Below, piece by piece: positions 37,580 to 49,509 of a DNA stretch of 64,000 nucleotides. The stretch is from Epiperipatus broadwayi (lineage: Eukaryota; Onychophora; Udeonychophora; Euonychophora; Peripatidae). The stretch is taken from the NCBI GenBank assembly GCA_028023455.1, contig JAQFVV010012396.1:4876085-4940084 (forward strand), written 5' to 3'. The notes under the pieces were generated by a model, which was not told where the DNA came from, did not search any database, and was given only the letters and a program-made list of their open reading frames with translations. The position numbers were made by a program, and so were the translations under genes. How positions within the stretch are numbered: the stretch's first letter is position 1; every line of letters starts with the position of its first letter.

Positions 37580-39531
37580 CGATAAATTAAAGATTTATAT
37601 GGAAAAATGACAATCTATAACTTTATTTACTGGAAATGATGCAAATGACTACAAATATATATTTATGTTCTATGTGAGAAATTATCTTTTGCCATATTAA
37701 ATGGTAAAAAAATAATTATTTTGAAAAATTGTCATATATAACTTTACTTAGCGGAAATGAAACAAACATGCACTTATGTTGTTTGCAAAAAATGATCTAC
37801 CAACAAGTAAATTTTTAACAATCTACAGTTTTTAACCAATATATATATATATATATATACACACATATTTAACTATATAATTCTGTCCATTTATAAGATG
37901 ATTTTAGTATTATTATAGCAGACTGAAGTTTCTTACCTTGATCCACTATTCTCTTTTGACAAACCTGAACAAATAGTGCTATTGTTTGTCTGAATTGTGA
38001 ACATAAAGTGTGATATCATGGCCATTTGCACAGACTTTTTGTGAGGGCAAGATGCCATAGTTTTGAAAATAGTGGACTGCATTGTCCTCAGTAGTGGGCA
38101 GTTCTCAAATTTTAATTATTTAATTGAAAAAAAAAAATACTAAACATATTCACGGTGGTGAGAATTAAAGATGGACAGTAAATCATGTGCAAACGTTACT
38201 TTCACTAGATCAATGATTATTCATGCCAGCAATTTTTCATGACATCACCATAGTTTAAATTGTAAAATTAGCAGCAAAACCAATACTTTGACTAATAATT
38301 TTCTCCTTACCGAAATATCTAATATTCACTTACAAAATTAATTCTTTTTTTTTTAAAAAAAGATTGTAAATGTGTTTAGTTCAGCCTTTATATGCATATT
38401 TGTTTGTACTGTTGACTTTCATCACTGCTGGATTAATACAAAAGTACCATTAACACTATAAGAAATAATGATTACAATGTGGTTATGAAATTAGTTATGA
38501 GATTAACTTAGTCCTATAATCAAAGTAATAAGAAACACTTAGATGATATCATTATCAATAATAAATTTAAATCATTATCATTATATTACTCCTTGAGTGA
38601 CATTAAAAAAACAATTTAACTTATTTGGTTTTTATTTATAATGTAGCATGTTTTCATTTAAAAATATGAAGATATACTTAAGATTAAGATCACTTAACAA
38701 ATATAAAGTCTTAATTTGTAGTGATCATTATTTATCTAGTCTGTTCTAGTCACTACATCAGCATGGTATGTTTTTGAATTGCTTGAGAAGAGATTAATTT
38801 TATAAATGTACACTCATTCTAATTCCTTATATTTTGATATTATGGCAGATGTATTTCATGCTGTTCTACTTGTTACACGATATGATGGTTGGTGGAGTCA
38901 TCCAACTCCACTCTCTATTTAGTTACCTTTATAGCATCCATGCATAGCTTTGAAATATTAAATATATTTTCAACAAGATTTCTTATTCTTTATCCTCTGG
39001 ACAATGTATTAATGTAGAATTGATTTGTTGCCCTATTATATTTTATATACCATTACAATATAATAATACAAATATAATAATATAATTAATAAATGAATGA
39101 TTCCACTATACAAGAAGTACTCTTCAGTAGCTATGATTATGGGAGCATAAAGTCTCCCGAAAGCACTCAGCTTATTAAATTGCAGAGTATTATTTGCCTT
39201 TACTAACTTCATTATCAGTGTACCAAGCACATATATATTTGATAGATTACAGGCTAATGAAGTAAATATTTAATTAACACAATCACTATATATTTGAAAA
39301 ATTTATTTCCTACTGACTCTTTTATGAAACATAAATTAGCTCTAAATCATACACTTTTCAGATAATCTAAAGTCTAGAATCAGAAACTGAAAACTATATA
39401 AATTAGAAATTCAGTTTAACTGAGCACATGTTAAATATAGTAATTAGCCATTTAATTATTTATATTATAAACATTTAAGAAAACAAAAGAAAAAATTGCC
39501 TCATGTTTTATATTTGTAAACATTTAAATTG
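37580..39531. other. AT-rich DNA, no gene seen
   Basis: No coding similarity. A short TA tract lies near 37840. Confidence 0.55.
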
Positions 39532-39543
39532 TTTTTCTTTTGT

Positions 39544-40057
39544 TATTAAACAATTCAAAACAAAGCAAAACTCTCCATATAGTAGTGCCATCTTGTGCTA
39601 ACAAGAGCAATCTAGTGTCTACTCATCCAATATCTCCAGACTAGTTTCTGGCTTGTGGCCTTCATCAATGAGGAGCCTTGGATCTGAGAGCACTGCACAT
39701 AGATCTTAGGATCTAATGCAACCCTCCAGCACCCACCTTTTAACTCTATTTAACTACAAAACTATGAGAATGAAATTGAAAACACAATTAATATTTTCAA
39801 TCCAAGCTCAATAGCTTATATAGTCATATGGGTCTGAACTCAATTCAGCACCCATACATTTTGGTGTCTTTGGCTCTTTAACAGCCATAGCCACCACTAT
39901 CCTATTAGGCAGGATTGGTGTTAAACCACTAAACATCACATGATCACTATCTCATACTAGCACAAGATGGCACTACTATATGTAGAGTTTTTGCTTTGTT
40001 TTGAATGTTTAATAACAATTATATGCTAGTATGAGATAGTGATCATGTGATGTTTAG
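39544..40057. mobile_element. Hammerhead foldback element, family I, copy 3
   Basis: Flanked by TTTTTCTTTTGT at 39532-39543 and 40058-40069 (12 bp, perfect). Internal order A, X, B, A', B': A (39544-39600) pairs with A' (39958-40016) and B (39922-39960) pairs with B' (40023-40057). X carries the hammerhead on the minus strand. Read from the right end, B'-X'-A' is followed again by B', as in a permuted unit. Confidence 0.85.
39623..39684 (-). ncRNA. Hammerhead ribozyme motif (family I, copy 3)
   Basis: Minus strand: TTGATGA (C3 changed to T), stem II GGC/GCC with loop CACAA, GAAAC, TA loop, GTC. Stem I: CTCCTCA with TGGAG, internal loop, then ATCC with GGAT. Confidence 0.6.
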
Positions 40058-40177
40058 TTTTTCTTTTGTATTATTGATTCTACTTAATTTTATATATAAA
40101 AAAAGATAGATGTTTCTATGTATGCAATGTAAATTGAAGCTTTAAAGGAGTTTGCATTACATTGATAAAAGCTAAGA

Positions 40178-40353
40178 ATATTTGTTGTAAAAGACCCAGA
40201 AAGAAACCACATGTGATATGGATGTATGAAATAAGAAGGTGTGCAGGGATGATGTGGAGAAGAGAAGCTAAAGATCAGAAATTATGGTTTAAACTTGGAG
40301 AGACCTTCATCTTGCAGCAGATTGATAGTGTTTGATGATGATGATGATGATGA
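40178..40353 (+). mobile_element. Short RTE-type LINE 3' tail
   Basis: Matches the last 170 bases of the 2.2-kb and 19.7-kb RTE fragments (KRPRKKPHVIWMYEIR..., then the LGET segment) and ends in (GATGAT)n at 40335-40353. A strongly 5'-truncated insertion. Confidence 0.8.
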
Positions 40354-42425
40354 TACACAAAATTATTGCTGTCATATAATATTTATATTGTGTTATATTA
40401 AATTTATGATAATTTTGGAGTTGGTCTTCTATCTTACTAATTCATTTTCTTAGCAAATTTAAAAATACATAGCCTTGAATATTATTATTTTTTGTTTAAA
40501 AAATGCATAGTTATATTATACACATATACTGTATCATCTTGGTCTAGATTTAAATTCAGTATCATTACATTCCTAAAAAAAATTTCAGCTTACTTGATTT
40601 TTTTAGTTGTTTTGAAAGGATCAACGGATTACATTATTAATAAATAGTTATTGGTAATCCATCAATATAAGATAACATTCATGAATTTTAATTTTTAAGT
40701 TTAGTTTTCTTAACAGACAGTATATTGAACTGCACATTATAATAAAGTTAATGTTTTATTATTACAAAGATTGAATATATTGAAGTATATGTTGATATGT
40801 TCATTTATTAATGTTTTATTTACTGCATACATTGAACAAGTAATACATAAACATAAAGAAACAAAATATGCAATTATTAATTAATGTGTGTATACATGTG
40901 TGCAAGAATTGTGTTAATACAATTAAAATAATATGAATACATATGTATTTTTAAATATTTATATATAATTATTTTAATAAGTATTTTAAAAATTTATAAA
41001 ACATATTATGTTAAATAAATAAATGTACAAAGAATATTTATTTATTTTATTTAAATTATGATTTTAAAATATGTATTTTAAGTTACAAATTTGTTGGATT
41101 ATGTTGTTTTTTTTTTATTCTACAAAAAGTTTATTTATTTAAAGTTAAGAGACATTTTAGTTTATAGAAGGGTGAAATAATTCAAAAACCTTTTATCAAG
41201 CAAAATTTTGACTTTTTATAACATAGTAGCAATGGGTTATCTTTGAATGAAAATATAGGAGCAATATCCAAAATAATGACATAAATCTTTTATCATTGGG
41301 AAAGGAGTATTTAAACCCCATGTTTTGAGATTGAACTCTCTTAATTTTTCTTTTAGATAAGCCAGTTAATGTGTTTTATATAAAAAAATTAATATTTAAA
41401 TTATAATATAATAATGAAAGGCTAAGTAAAAAAAAACTGTTCTCCAAAAGTTATTGTATTTTGAAAAACCTGAAAACATCTTAGAATAAAATAATCTCAA
41501 TGTACAAAATATTATAATGCTTCAGGAATATAATGCTTTGTGGAATACTCTCCATGTTCAATATCTATACTACTAAAATAGCTAAAAGGATATAAATTGG
41601 AATACACCATGGATTGAATTTATCAAAGGATTACATTTATCAAAGAATTAAAAAGTGATATTATTTATACAAAATGAAAATATTGATGTTTCAATGTTAC
41701 TATGAAATGAGGTATTAAAATATATACTTTATTCAAGAGAATTTAAAATTGTTTGATGAACAATGTGAATGGAATATGATTAAACTTCCAATATAAGAAT
41801 TATTTAATAAATCGTCATATTATCTATTAATAAAAACAGCTCTCAGAACTTATAAACTTAATTTCCATAGTATTCTGCAAATAATTTTACGTTTATTATA
41901 TATTACTTAACACGTTTTAATGAATAATCAATTAAAGGAATATTCAACAATTCTTGGAAAAGTTAACGAGTCGGATGTTTTTCTTACATATTTATTAACT
42001 GTAGAATATATGTGTTTGTCTATATCACATAAAATATAAATTAATCAAAAAGAAAATTAGATTATTTTAAAACAAAATTTAAATATAATACCTTTCTTAA
42101 TACTAATTTTGATTCTATAAAATTTTAAAGTATGTTTGGTTGTTTCATTATTTATGTATATTTGAAAAGTACTAGATTTTAGATATAAGTATTAACAAAA
42201 TTATATCTAGGATAGTGCTACTTCATATACCTTGATGATAATGTAATATACATTTATGATTGAAAATAATTAGGATGCAAACTAAAACAAAGTTATTTAA
42301 TTTATGCATTTTTTAAGGGTTTAGTAATATTTCCATTGGTTATCATATTGTGCTTTTTATATAACTGCAAAATATTTTCTGAATTATGATTCATTGAATT
42401 AAAATAAAGCATAAAGATGAAAAAA
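40354..42425. other. AT-rich DNA, no gene seen
   Basis: No recognisable coding, RNA or repeat feature. Confidence 0.55.
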
Positions 42426-42427
42426 AC

Positions 42428-43010
42428 TAAAGAAGACAATCACAAAATGAAAATATATAACTTTATATATTTAACTATATATTTTTTTACTTTGTGAATA
42501 TTTTCATTACATATATAAATATAAATAAAATTAGTCTTTAGAATAAATAACATATGTAAAGTAAGTGATAATAATAAGTATATAAACGATATTTTTTAAA
42601 AATTAAATATTGCCTAACGCTACACTGGTAATTGTAATAAAATAGAAATTCATACAACATTACAATATTAGCCAAAAAATAAAATTTTACTAAAATTCAT
42701 CCACAACCATGATTTCATTTATTAAAAAATTCAACTAAACATCCATTTTTGTTTGTATATATATATATGTTGTATGTTTAATTGAATAAGAAAATCAACG
42801 TCTCACTCTTATGAATTTTTTTTTATCATAATATCAAGAATAAAAACAACCACAAACACATCTATCATTTTCCCCCTCCCCCTCTTTTTGTAATTTTTCC
42901 AAATCTTTATCTTATCAAGATCAAACCTTCAACTAACATGAACTCATCTTGTGAGAGGAAATCGAACCTAATCCCCACACTCATTAAAATGGGTATAACT
43001 ATATCTCACA
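42428..43010. repeat. Dispersed repeat unit; holds the empty site for the 47.6-kb insertion
   Basis: 42428-42795 matches 47408-47628 joined to 48419-48600. 42798-43010 matches 46308-46520 (TCTCACTCTTATGAA, ATCATAATAT, AACATGAACT). At 42638-42650 TAAAATAGAAATT is present once, where the 47.6-kb copy has it twice around the foldback element. No coding capacity seen. Confidence 0.75.
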
Positions 43011-43149
43011 TACTTACTTTACAATCATATAACGTCCCCATAATTTTTTCAACTTATAGTAACTTGTTCTATATATCTAAAATCCTGACTAACAGAGAAC
43101 CACATACCAAAAAATCACACATCACTTCACTATATAAGATCATTTGACA

Positions 43150-44732
43150 TTACTATACAATGGATTTAGATAAAATACAAAAATTCATCTTAATTATGAA
43201 TAGCGACTAAAAATACAAGGAATAAATAATAAAAATAATACAACAACAAAAAATATTTTTTTCCTTTTTCCTTTTCATTTCATTTTTTCCCTTTTTATAT
43301 AGCATCCTTATCTCCACATCCTCATTTATGCACATCTTAGCTCATGAATTATATCAACGACTTTCAGGTACATTTAACGTCAATAATGTGAATGCTAGAG
43401 TAAACCATCAAAACTTCATTAGCCCACACTTATTTTACTTAACACGTGAGAAACAATCAAATAATGAAAAACACTCATTTGTGATCTAGTAGGTAAAGAT
43501 CAACAACTAAGAAGAGAGAAAAAAACTCAAATGTTCAAAGTTGCAATATAAGTACACATATACAAATTCATTCTGTTTCTCAACATTGGAAGAAATAGTA
43601 AAAAATATTTAACCCTAGATATATATGTATATATTCAGGATAAACACAATCCAAGTTACATATAATACTTCCATTAACTAGCAAAATTTACTTTCACTTT
43701 ATTTACCTTACTTATTATGTTTCTTTCAAAAAAAAAAAAGTCATACGCATAATGTGGATTGCAACAAGTAATATGATATGGCTTACACTACAGGCTTTAG
43801 AAATTGAGCATTCTACCTGCCTTATATTTTCTGGCCAGTATCAATCCATAAGGCATTGTTCAACAATTGAAAAGGACTGTCATATAAATTGATCCATATC
43901 TATAATAAATGGGGACTTTCTTTTATGCTTCTTTAAGCTTCTTTTAGACAAATCTCTTGGCAGACATCTAGCAGATAGCAAATGCAGATATAAAATCATA
44001 TGATTATTGGTATAGATAATCCAGTGTATTTAAAGTTTCTCTATTCCATAGCATTTATCATTACATATCAAATGTTGAATGTTTTATCCATATTACTTAT
44101 TTTTACAGGTTAACAGTGTAGTAATCACCACCTCTTTTTCTTTTCATTCACTCTGTTAAAATTGTCCCCATTCTCTAACTAACTTATAAAGTTTTTTTTC
44201 TATTTTAAAAACCAAATCTTGAATTTCAGAAAATACTTTGTTCTCTGGTGAATTTTTAACTTTTTTTTTTTTTTAGTTTTCTCTTTGCCTTTATCTAAAT
44301 AATTCCTTCAAAAAATGTCCATCAAACATTAGCAGGAACTGAGAAGCAAACCCAATATAAAATAACCCCTCCAACAACTCTCTTCTCTCTTTTATATTTT
44401 TCTTTCAACAAAAGTAAATGCTGACTCACAACTCATATGGTCAATATTATTATCTTTACTTTTACAAACAAAACAACTACCATATTACTGAGACTGAAAA
44501 ATTTAAATAGCCTTGGCTTACAAAAGTTTTAGTAATTTAAATCTACTAATTCTGAGAAAATACAAATTCTTTTGCTTCAAATAAGCAAGAAAAATAAAAT
44601 TCTTCAATATTTACAAGGTCAAAAAATGACAACATTCTTAATTAAATCATTACAGAATTTAGTTAATGAAATTTTTAAATAATTAATCCTTAGATAAAAA
44701 TCAATAAAATTCTTATATAATTAATTGTAGTA
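43150..44732. other. AT-rich DNA, no gene seen
   Basis: No coding or RNA feature recognised. Confidence 0.55.
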
Positions 44733-44740
44733 CTAAAAAT

Positions 44741-46223
44741 GGTACTTAGGTATTAAAGCTGCAATGTAGGGGAGATAGGAGGCCTTTTCACACCTACAAT
44801 AAATGTGTAATGTTGCAATGAAATCAAATTGAAAGAAAATAATCCCTGCGAATATATGTAAAAATGTACTCTTTTTTAGCAACAAGATTTTTTTTCAACG
44901 TGATCTTTTTTTTTTGTAATAGTTCGGCATTTTCAGTTATTTTTTGTATTTTTGATTGTGTATTCAAAAATGATGAATATTATGAAATTACCAACTATTG
45001 AAATGGATGCAGTGCTCTATTTCCAACAACAAGACATCCTGCTGTCAATGACCAGCAATGGCATTGTAATGTCTGAGGTTGCAACACTACAATTGGCATT
45101 CACAAGGAGACATGCATGTTTGGTGGCTTATGTAAGCAAACAGACAAATGTTTTATTATGAAAATTAGACAGGAAAATGGGGCAATAAGTACCAATGAGG
45201 GACAGAAAGACACCATTTTGACTCCTTAGTAGAATTCATGTGGAGAAGAATACAAAAAATGACAATGTCTTCATAGCAATACTTAACAACATGAAAGAAA
45301 TGTTTCCACCAGGATAAATAAAAATTTAATAAAAGTGTAATAATTAATATGTATTTTTTTTGTAGTTTTTGGTTTATTTGATTATAAAAAAATGACATTT
45401 ATTAGCAGTTTTATGAAAATCCCACACCTTGCAATCGCATGGTTTCATTTGCAGAGTGAAAATTTTTACTACAGATATCCATTTTCTGTGGTAATAGTAA
45501 ATATCAAAAGTTTGGTTTTAACATCTAAATTCCTGTTATATATTACATGATAAGTGTCATAGGAATATAGTTAATGAATTTTTATTCAAATTACTTAAAA
45601 ATCAAAATCATTTACTGTTTGTTTGGTGTATATTTAAACTAAGTATTTTTTTGATTAATAGTGTCATTATTGTAATATTGCATTTTATTTTTTATTTTAA
45701 ATGTCATTCTTAAAAGTTGTTAGTTTTTTAAAGTCACATCTTTTTTTTCAAGTCACATTTTTTTTTGTTAATGTTGAAAGTCATACATATTTGTAAAAGT
45801 CACTTTTTTGGGGTTTTTTTTTTGGAAATTTGTTAATGTTGAAATTTTATTTTAAATGTTGTTCTTAAATGTTGTTTGTTAATGTTGAAAGTTGTACATA
45901 TTTGTGAAAATTGCATTTATTTTAAATGTCATTGTTAATGTTGTAAGTTTTACTATTTTTTTGCTTTTACTTATTTTTAGTCCTGAAACACAGAGCATGT
46001 ATTAGACCTACTGCACCTGTTGACATTCATATCAACCTCCCGATAACTTTGTAATTCTTGTCAAAATGCCATGTACAAGATCTATATACATGTACAAGAT
46101 CCAGGTATACATTATTTTAGTCAGATCACAAGATTACAAAGTTATCAGTGGATTGATATGAATGTGAACATGCACAGTAGGTCTAATACATGCTCTGCAT
46201 TGCAGCTTTAATACTCAAGTACC
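44741..46223. mobile_element. DNA transposon with 8-bp target duplication
   Basis: Flanked by CTAAAAAT at 44733-44740 and 46224-46231. The ends are inverted repeats of about 29 bp: left GGTACTTAGGTATTAAAGCT, right (inverted) GGTACTTGAGTATTAAAGCT. Length 1,483 bp. The duplication length fits hAT, P or Merlin; the GG start would fit Merlin better, but no transposase domain is recognised. The open frame 44952-45161 (69 residues, plus) and the one at 45165-45398 (minus) have no motif I know. A second, subterminal inverted repeat (GCATGTATTAGACCTACTG) lies inside at about 45985-46206. Probably non-autonomous. Confidence 0.75.
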
Positions 46224-46307
46224 CTAAAAATTAATGAAATTCTTATTTAATTTTGAAGCATAATATAATCAACATTCTTAACATATTTTATATCTATCAA
46301 AAATAGC

Positions 46308-46520
46308 TCTCACTCTTATGAAACTTTTTTATCATAATATGAAGAAAAAAAAACACAAATACATATATATATATATATATTACTTCCATAGATACATCTG
46401 TCATTTTGTTTCTTTTTTCTCTTTTGTGTAACTTTTCTCAAAGTTTATGTTGTTAAGATTTAGCCTTAAACTAACATGAACTGATCTTATGAGAGAGGTT
46501 TAAACATAATCCTCTTCACA
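46308..46520. repeat. Second copy of the 42.8-kb repeat
   Basis: Shares TCTCACTCTTATGAA, TTATCATAATAT and AACTAACATGAACT with 42798-43010, with a TA expansion inside. Confidence 0.65.
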
Positions 46521-47407
46521 ATACGTATATACAAAATATGTGTTGGCCTATTTAATGATATTTTATGGCAGGTGGCATTCTAATCTATAAATATAAATTT
46601 AAGTTATTTAAACACGTATATTCTGACCATTGCAATATATCATGTGATAACAGCTACAAGTTTACTTAAACAATGAATCTTCAAACTATTGTCAAGTTAA
46701 TATCTACTTATGAAGGTCTGCTTTAATAAAACATTAAAAATTCATAGTTTAGATAAGCTGATTGCTGTTATCATGTGAATACATTTATAAAACCACCTAG
46801 ATTTCAGCCAATTTAAGTATATATATATATATAATTATTGTTTATTAAAATAAATACATTTATTACATTAATTTATTTAAATATAGTTCAAAATATATTT
46901 ACACATTTGATTCTTCTCCTACTAAACCCTAGTCGCACTTTTATGTAGACAAAAAATTTTATAATAATGCTTCACTTATATTTTACAGGCATTTTCCAAG
47001 TCAATTTCTCATTATTTCTTTATAGATTTGAAATTATTATATGAGGAAATAATTGAGAATTGACTTTGAATATGATAATAAAATATAATAGGAACATTAT
47101 TAAGGAATCAAAACTAATATATGCATAACATTAAATAGATTATTCAAATAGTAAATGCTGTTACAGTAAATAAGACACATACCTGCTAATCATTGAACAG
47201 CATAATAAAAAAGTAGATACCTACTTTCAAATTTAACTCTTTATATATTGAAAAGATTGTCTTGAGCAACTACACCATGAGGTGTGAGAATAAATCAATC
47301 TAATTATTTATTTGAGTTATTTATTAAACAGATTGATTCTTATTTAACAAAGGAAAGAAATTCCTTTTTATTTTAAACTTTGTAATAAATATTTAAACAA
47401 TAAATAT
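46521..47407. other. AT-rich DNA, no gene seen
   Basis: No recognisable feature beyond short TA tracts. Confidence 0.5.
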
Positions 47408-47733
47408 GTAAAGAAGACAATCACAAAAAGAAAATATATAACTTTATATATTTAACTATATATATTTTCACTTTGTGAATATTTTCATTATATATATATA
47501 TGTAAATAAAATTAGTCCTTAAAATAAATTATATGTGTAAAGTGATAATAATAAGTATATAAATGATATTTTTTAAAAATTAAATAATGTCTAATGCTAC
47601 ACTGGTAATTATAAATAAAATAGAAATTGATAAACAGAGCAAAACTCTCCATACAGTATTGCCACCTGTGCTAAACAGAGTAATCAATGGATGCCAAAAG
47701 GCTTGTGCATAAAATCCCTATCTAATGCCTACT

Positions 47734-47794
47734 CATCCAATATCCCCAGACTAGTTTCTGGCTTGTGGCCTTCATCAGTGAGGAGCTTTGGATC
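47734..47794 (-). ncRNA. Type-I hammerhead ribozyme motif, core intact (left arm)
   Basis: Minus strand in order: stem I arm GATCC..CTCCTCA; core CTGATGA; A; stem II GGC, loop CACAA, GCC; A; GAAAC; two-base loop TA; GTC (cleavage triplet); stem I arm TGGGGA..TTGGAT. Stem I has six base pairs next to the core (one G-U), an internal loop, AA/TT, a bulged A, then ATCC/GGAT. Stem III is only AC/GT. The weak point is an A-A mismatch at the base of stem II instead of G-C, present in most copies. Confidence 0.68.
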
Positions 47795-48201
47795 TGAAAG
47801 CACTGTATCTAGATCTTAGGATCTAATGCAACCCTCTAGCAACCACCTTTTATCTCTACTTAACTTCAAAACCATGAGAATGAAATTGAAAACACAAAAA
47901 ATATTTTCAATCTAAGCTCAATAGCTTATATAGTCATATGGGTCTGAACTCAGTTCAGCACTCATACATTTTGGTGTCTTTGGCTCTTTTACAACCATAG
48001 CCACCACTATCCTATTAGGCAGGATTGGTGTTAAACCACTAAGCATCACATGATCACATCTCCTATATAAGCTAGTGAGCTTAGATTGAAAATATTTTTT
48101 GTGTTTTCAATTTCATTCTCATGGTTTTGTAGTTGAGTAGAGATAAAAGGTGGTTGCTAGAGGGTTGCATTAGATCCTAAGATCTAGATGCAGTGCTCTC
48201 A

Positions 48202-48262
48202 GATCCAAAGCTCCTCACTGACGAAGGCCACAAGTCAGAAACTAGTCTAGGGATATTGGATG
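48202..48262 (+). ncRNA. Type-I hammerhead ribozyme motif, core intact (right arm)
   Basis: Plus strand: CTGACGA core, stem II GGC/GTC with loop CACAA, GAAAC, TA loop, GTC, and the same stem I arms (CTCCTCA with TAGGGA; GATCC with GGAT). CTGACGA satisfies the CUGANGA core. It is the inverse partner of the 47.7-kb motif. Confidence 0.66.
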
Positions 48263-48419
48263 AGAAGGCATTAGATAGGGATTTTATGCACAAGCCTTCT
48301 GGAATCCATTGATTACTCTGTTTAGCACAGGTGGCAATACTGTATGGAGAGTTTTGCTCTATTTATCAACAATTAATGTGCTAGTATAGGAGATGTGATC
48401 ATGTGATGCTTAGTGGTTT

Positions 48420-48835
48420 AAAATAGAAATTCATATAACATTACAATATTAGCCAAAAATAAAATTTTACTAAAATTCATCCACAGCCATGATTTTATTT
48501 ATTAAGAAATAGACTTTTCAAATGAAATTCAACTAAACATCCATCATTTATATACAGAAAAAACTATTTTTTGTATGTGTATATGTTGTATGTTTAATTA
48601 AATTTCACTTGAAAAGGTCTATATGTTATTAAGCATTGGTGGCCTAGTGGTTAGCATAGCTGCCTTCCAAGCAGCTGGCCCGGATTCGTTTCCCAGTCAA
48701 TGCTTTGACATATGACAAAAAAAAGGTCTATATGTTAATAGATGAAACCATGGTTGTGGAAGAATTTCAGTAAAATTTTGTTCTTTTGGTAGTATTGTAA
48801 TGTTATATGAATTTCTATATTTTTTATAAATCAAA
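48420..48835. repeat. Inverted-repeat element interrupted by a SINE
   Basis: Left arm (ATAGAAATTCATATAACATT to about 48545) is the inverse of the right arm (about 48590 to 48830, ATGTTATATGAATTTCTAT). The right arm is split by a tRNA-Gly SINE at 48633-48724. The left arm's outer edge is where family I copy 4 inserted. The related repeat at 42.4-42.8 kb lacks both insertions. Confidence 0.75.
48633..48724 (+). mobile_element. tRNA-Gly-derived SINE, copy 3
   Basis: The best-preserved tRNA part: GCATTGGTGGCCTAGTGG start, anticodon loop CTTCCAA (anticodon TCC, Gly), and CGGATTCGTTTCC B box. The tail is TTTGACATATGAC plus an A run. Flanked by AAAAGGTCTATATGTTA on both sides, a clear 14-17 bp target duplication. 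A functional tRNA is unlikely because the T arm is mispaired and a specific tail follows. Confidence 0.85.
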
Positions 48836-49256
48836 AAGTATTCAACCATCTAATTTTACTTTCCAAATGCAATTTCATTTTTTTAAAAAAATATGATAGT
48901 ATTTCTTAATGTATACTTTTAAAAACTTGTTTCATTTTATTGACTTCATAAAAAATATTATCTTAATTATTGTTTGACTATCTTTATATGACCATTGTCA
49001 AGGTATTTGTATATAAAAAATAAAATAATAAAATCAGTAAAAATTCTACAGTATATCTATTGAAAAATAAGAAATATCTATTTTTGATATATTACTATTA
49101 CAATAATGAATAATTGATTTAATAATTACTGATTAGCAATTATAAATACAAAGTGATAGGTATAGTGTAGAGTTTTTATCAATTTTATATTTTCAATTTT
49201 TATATACTGTAAATATCATGAAAAGGCCATCTAAAAATGGTTGAAATGTAGATAAT

Positions 49257-49500
49257 TTATATAATATATTTAATATAATATTCAATCTAAATAAAATTGA
49301 AACAAACAACAAATTATATTTACAATTTTTTAATTATCAACCTGGCTTTCATCTCTTATTAAGATCTTTTCTAGATATAAAGTTTTATACATGTAAAATG
49401 ATCTTGAGATGAAATTGGGGTTGATAATTAAATAATTGTAAATATAATTTGTTGTTTATTTCAATTTTATTTAGATTGATTATTACATTAAGTATATATC
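49257..49500. repeat. Inverted repeat, arms of about 100 bp
   Basis: Left arm (CAATCTAAATAAAATTGAAA, AACAACAAATTATATTTACA, AATTATCAACC) is inverted at 49400-49490 (TTGATAATTAAATAATTGTA, AATTTGTTGTTTATTTCAAT, TTTAGATTG). The spacer carries AAGATCTTTTCTAGATATAA. No coding capacity. Confidence 0.75.
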
Positions 49501-49509
49501 AATAACAAC

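Larger units (their letters stand above)
47629..48418. mobile_element. Hammerhead foldback element, family I, copy 4 (longest)
   Basis: Flanked by TAAAATAGAAATT at 47616-47628 and 48419-48431 (13 bp, perfect); the paralogous locus at 42.6 kb has the sequence once and no insert. The left half (47629-48064) is the inverse of a unit B'-X'-A'. The right half (48064-48418) is X'-A'-B' in the opposite orientation. Outer arms of about 58 bp are perfect, and inner arms are near-perfect to the TATATAAG junction at about 48064. Each half has one hammerhead motif. No open frame. The implied unit length is about 450 bases. The most complete member for deriving the family. Confidence 0.9.

Noticed and set aside
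48633-48705. Functional tRNA-Gly gene
   Set aside because: The T stem is mispaired, an A-tailed family-specific 3' part follows, and a target duplication marks it as a SINE.
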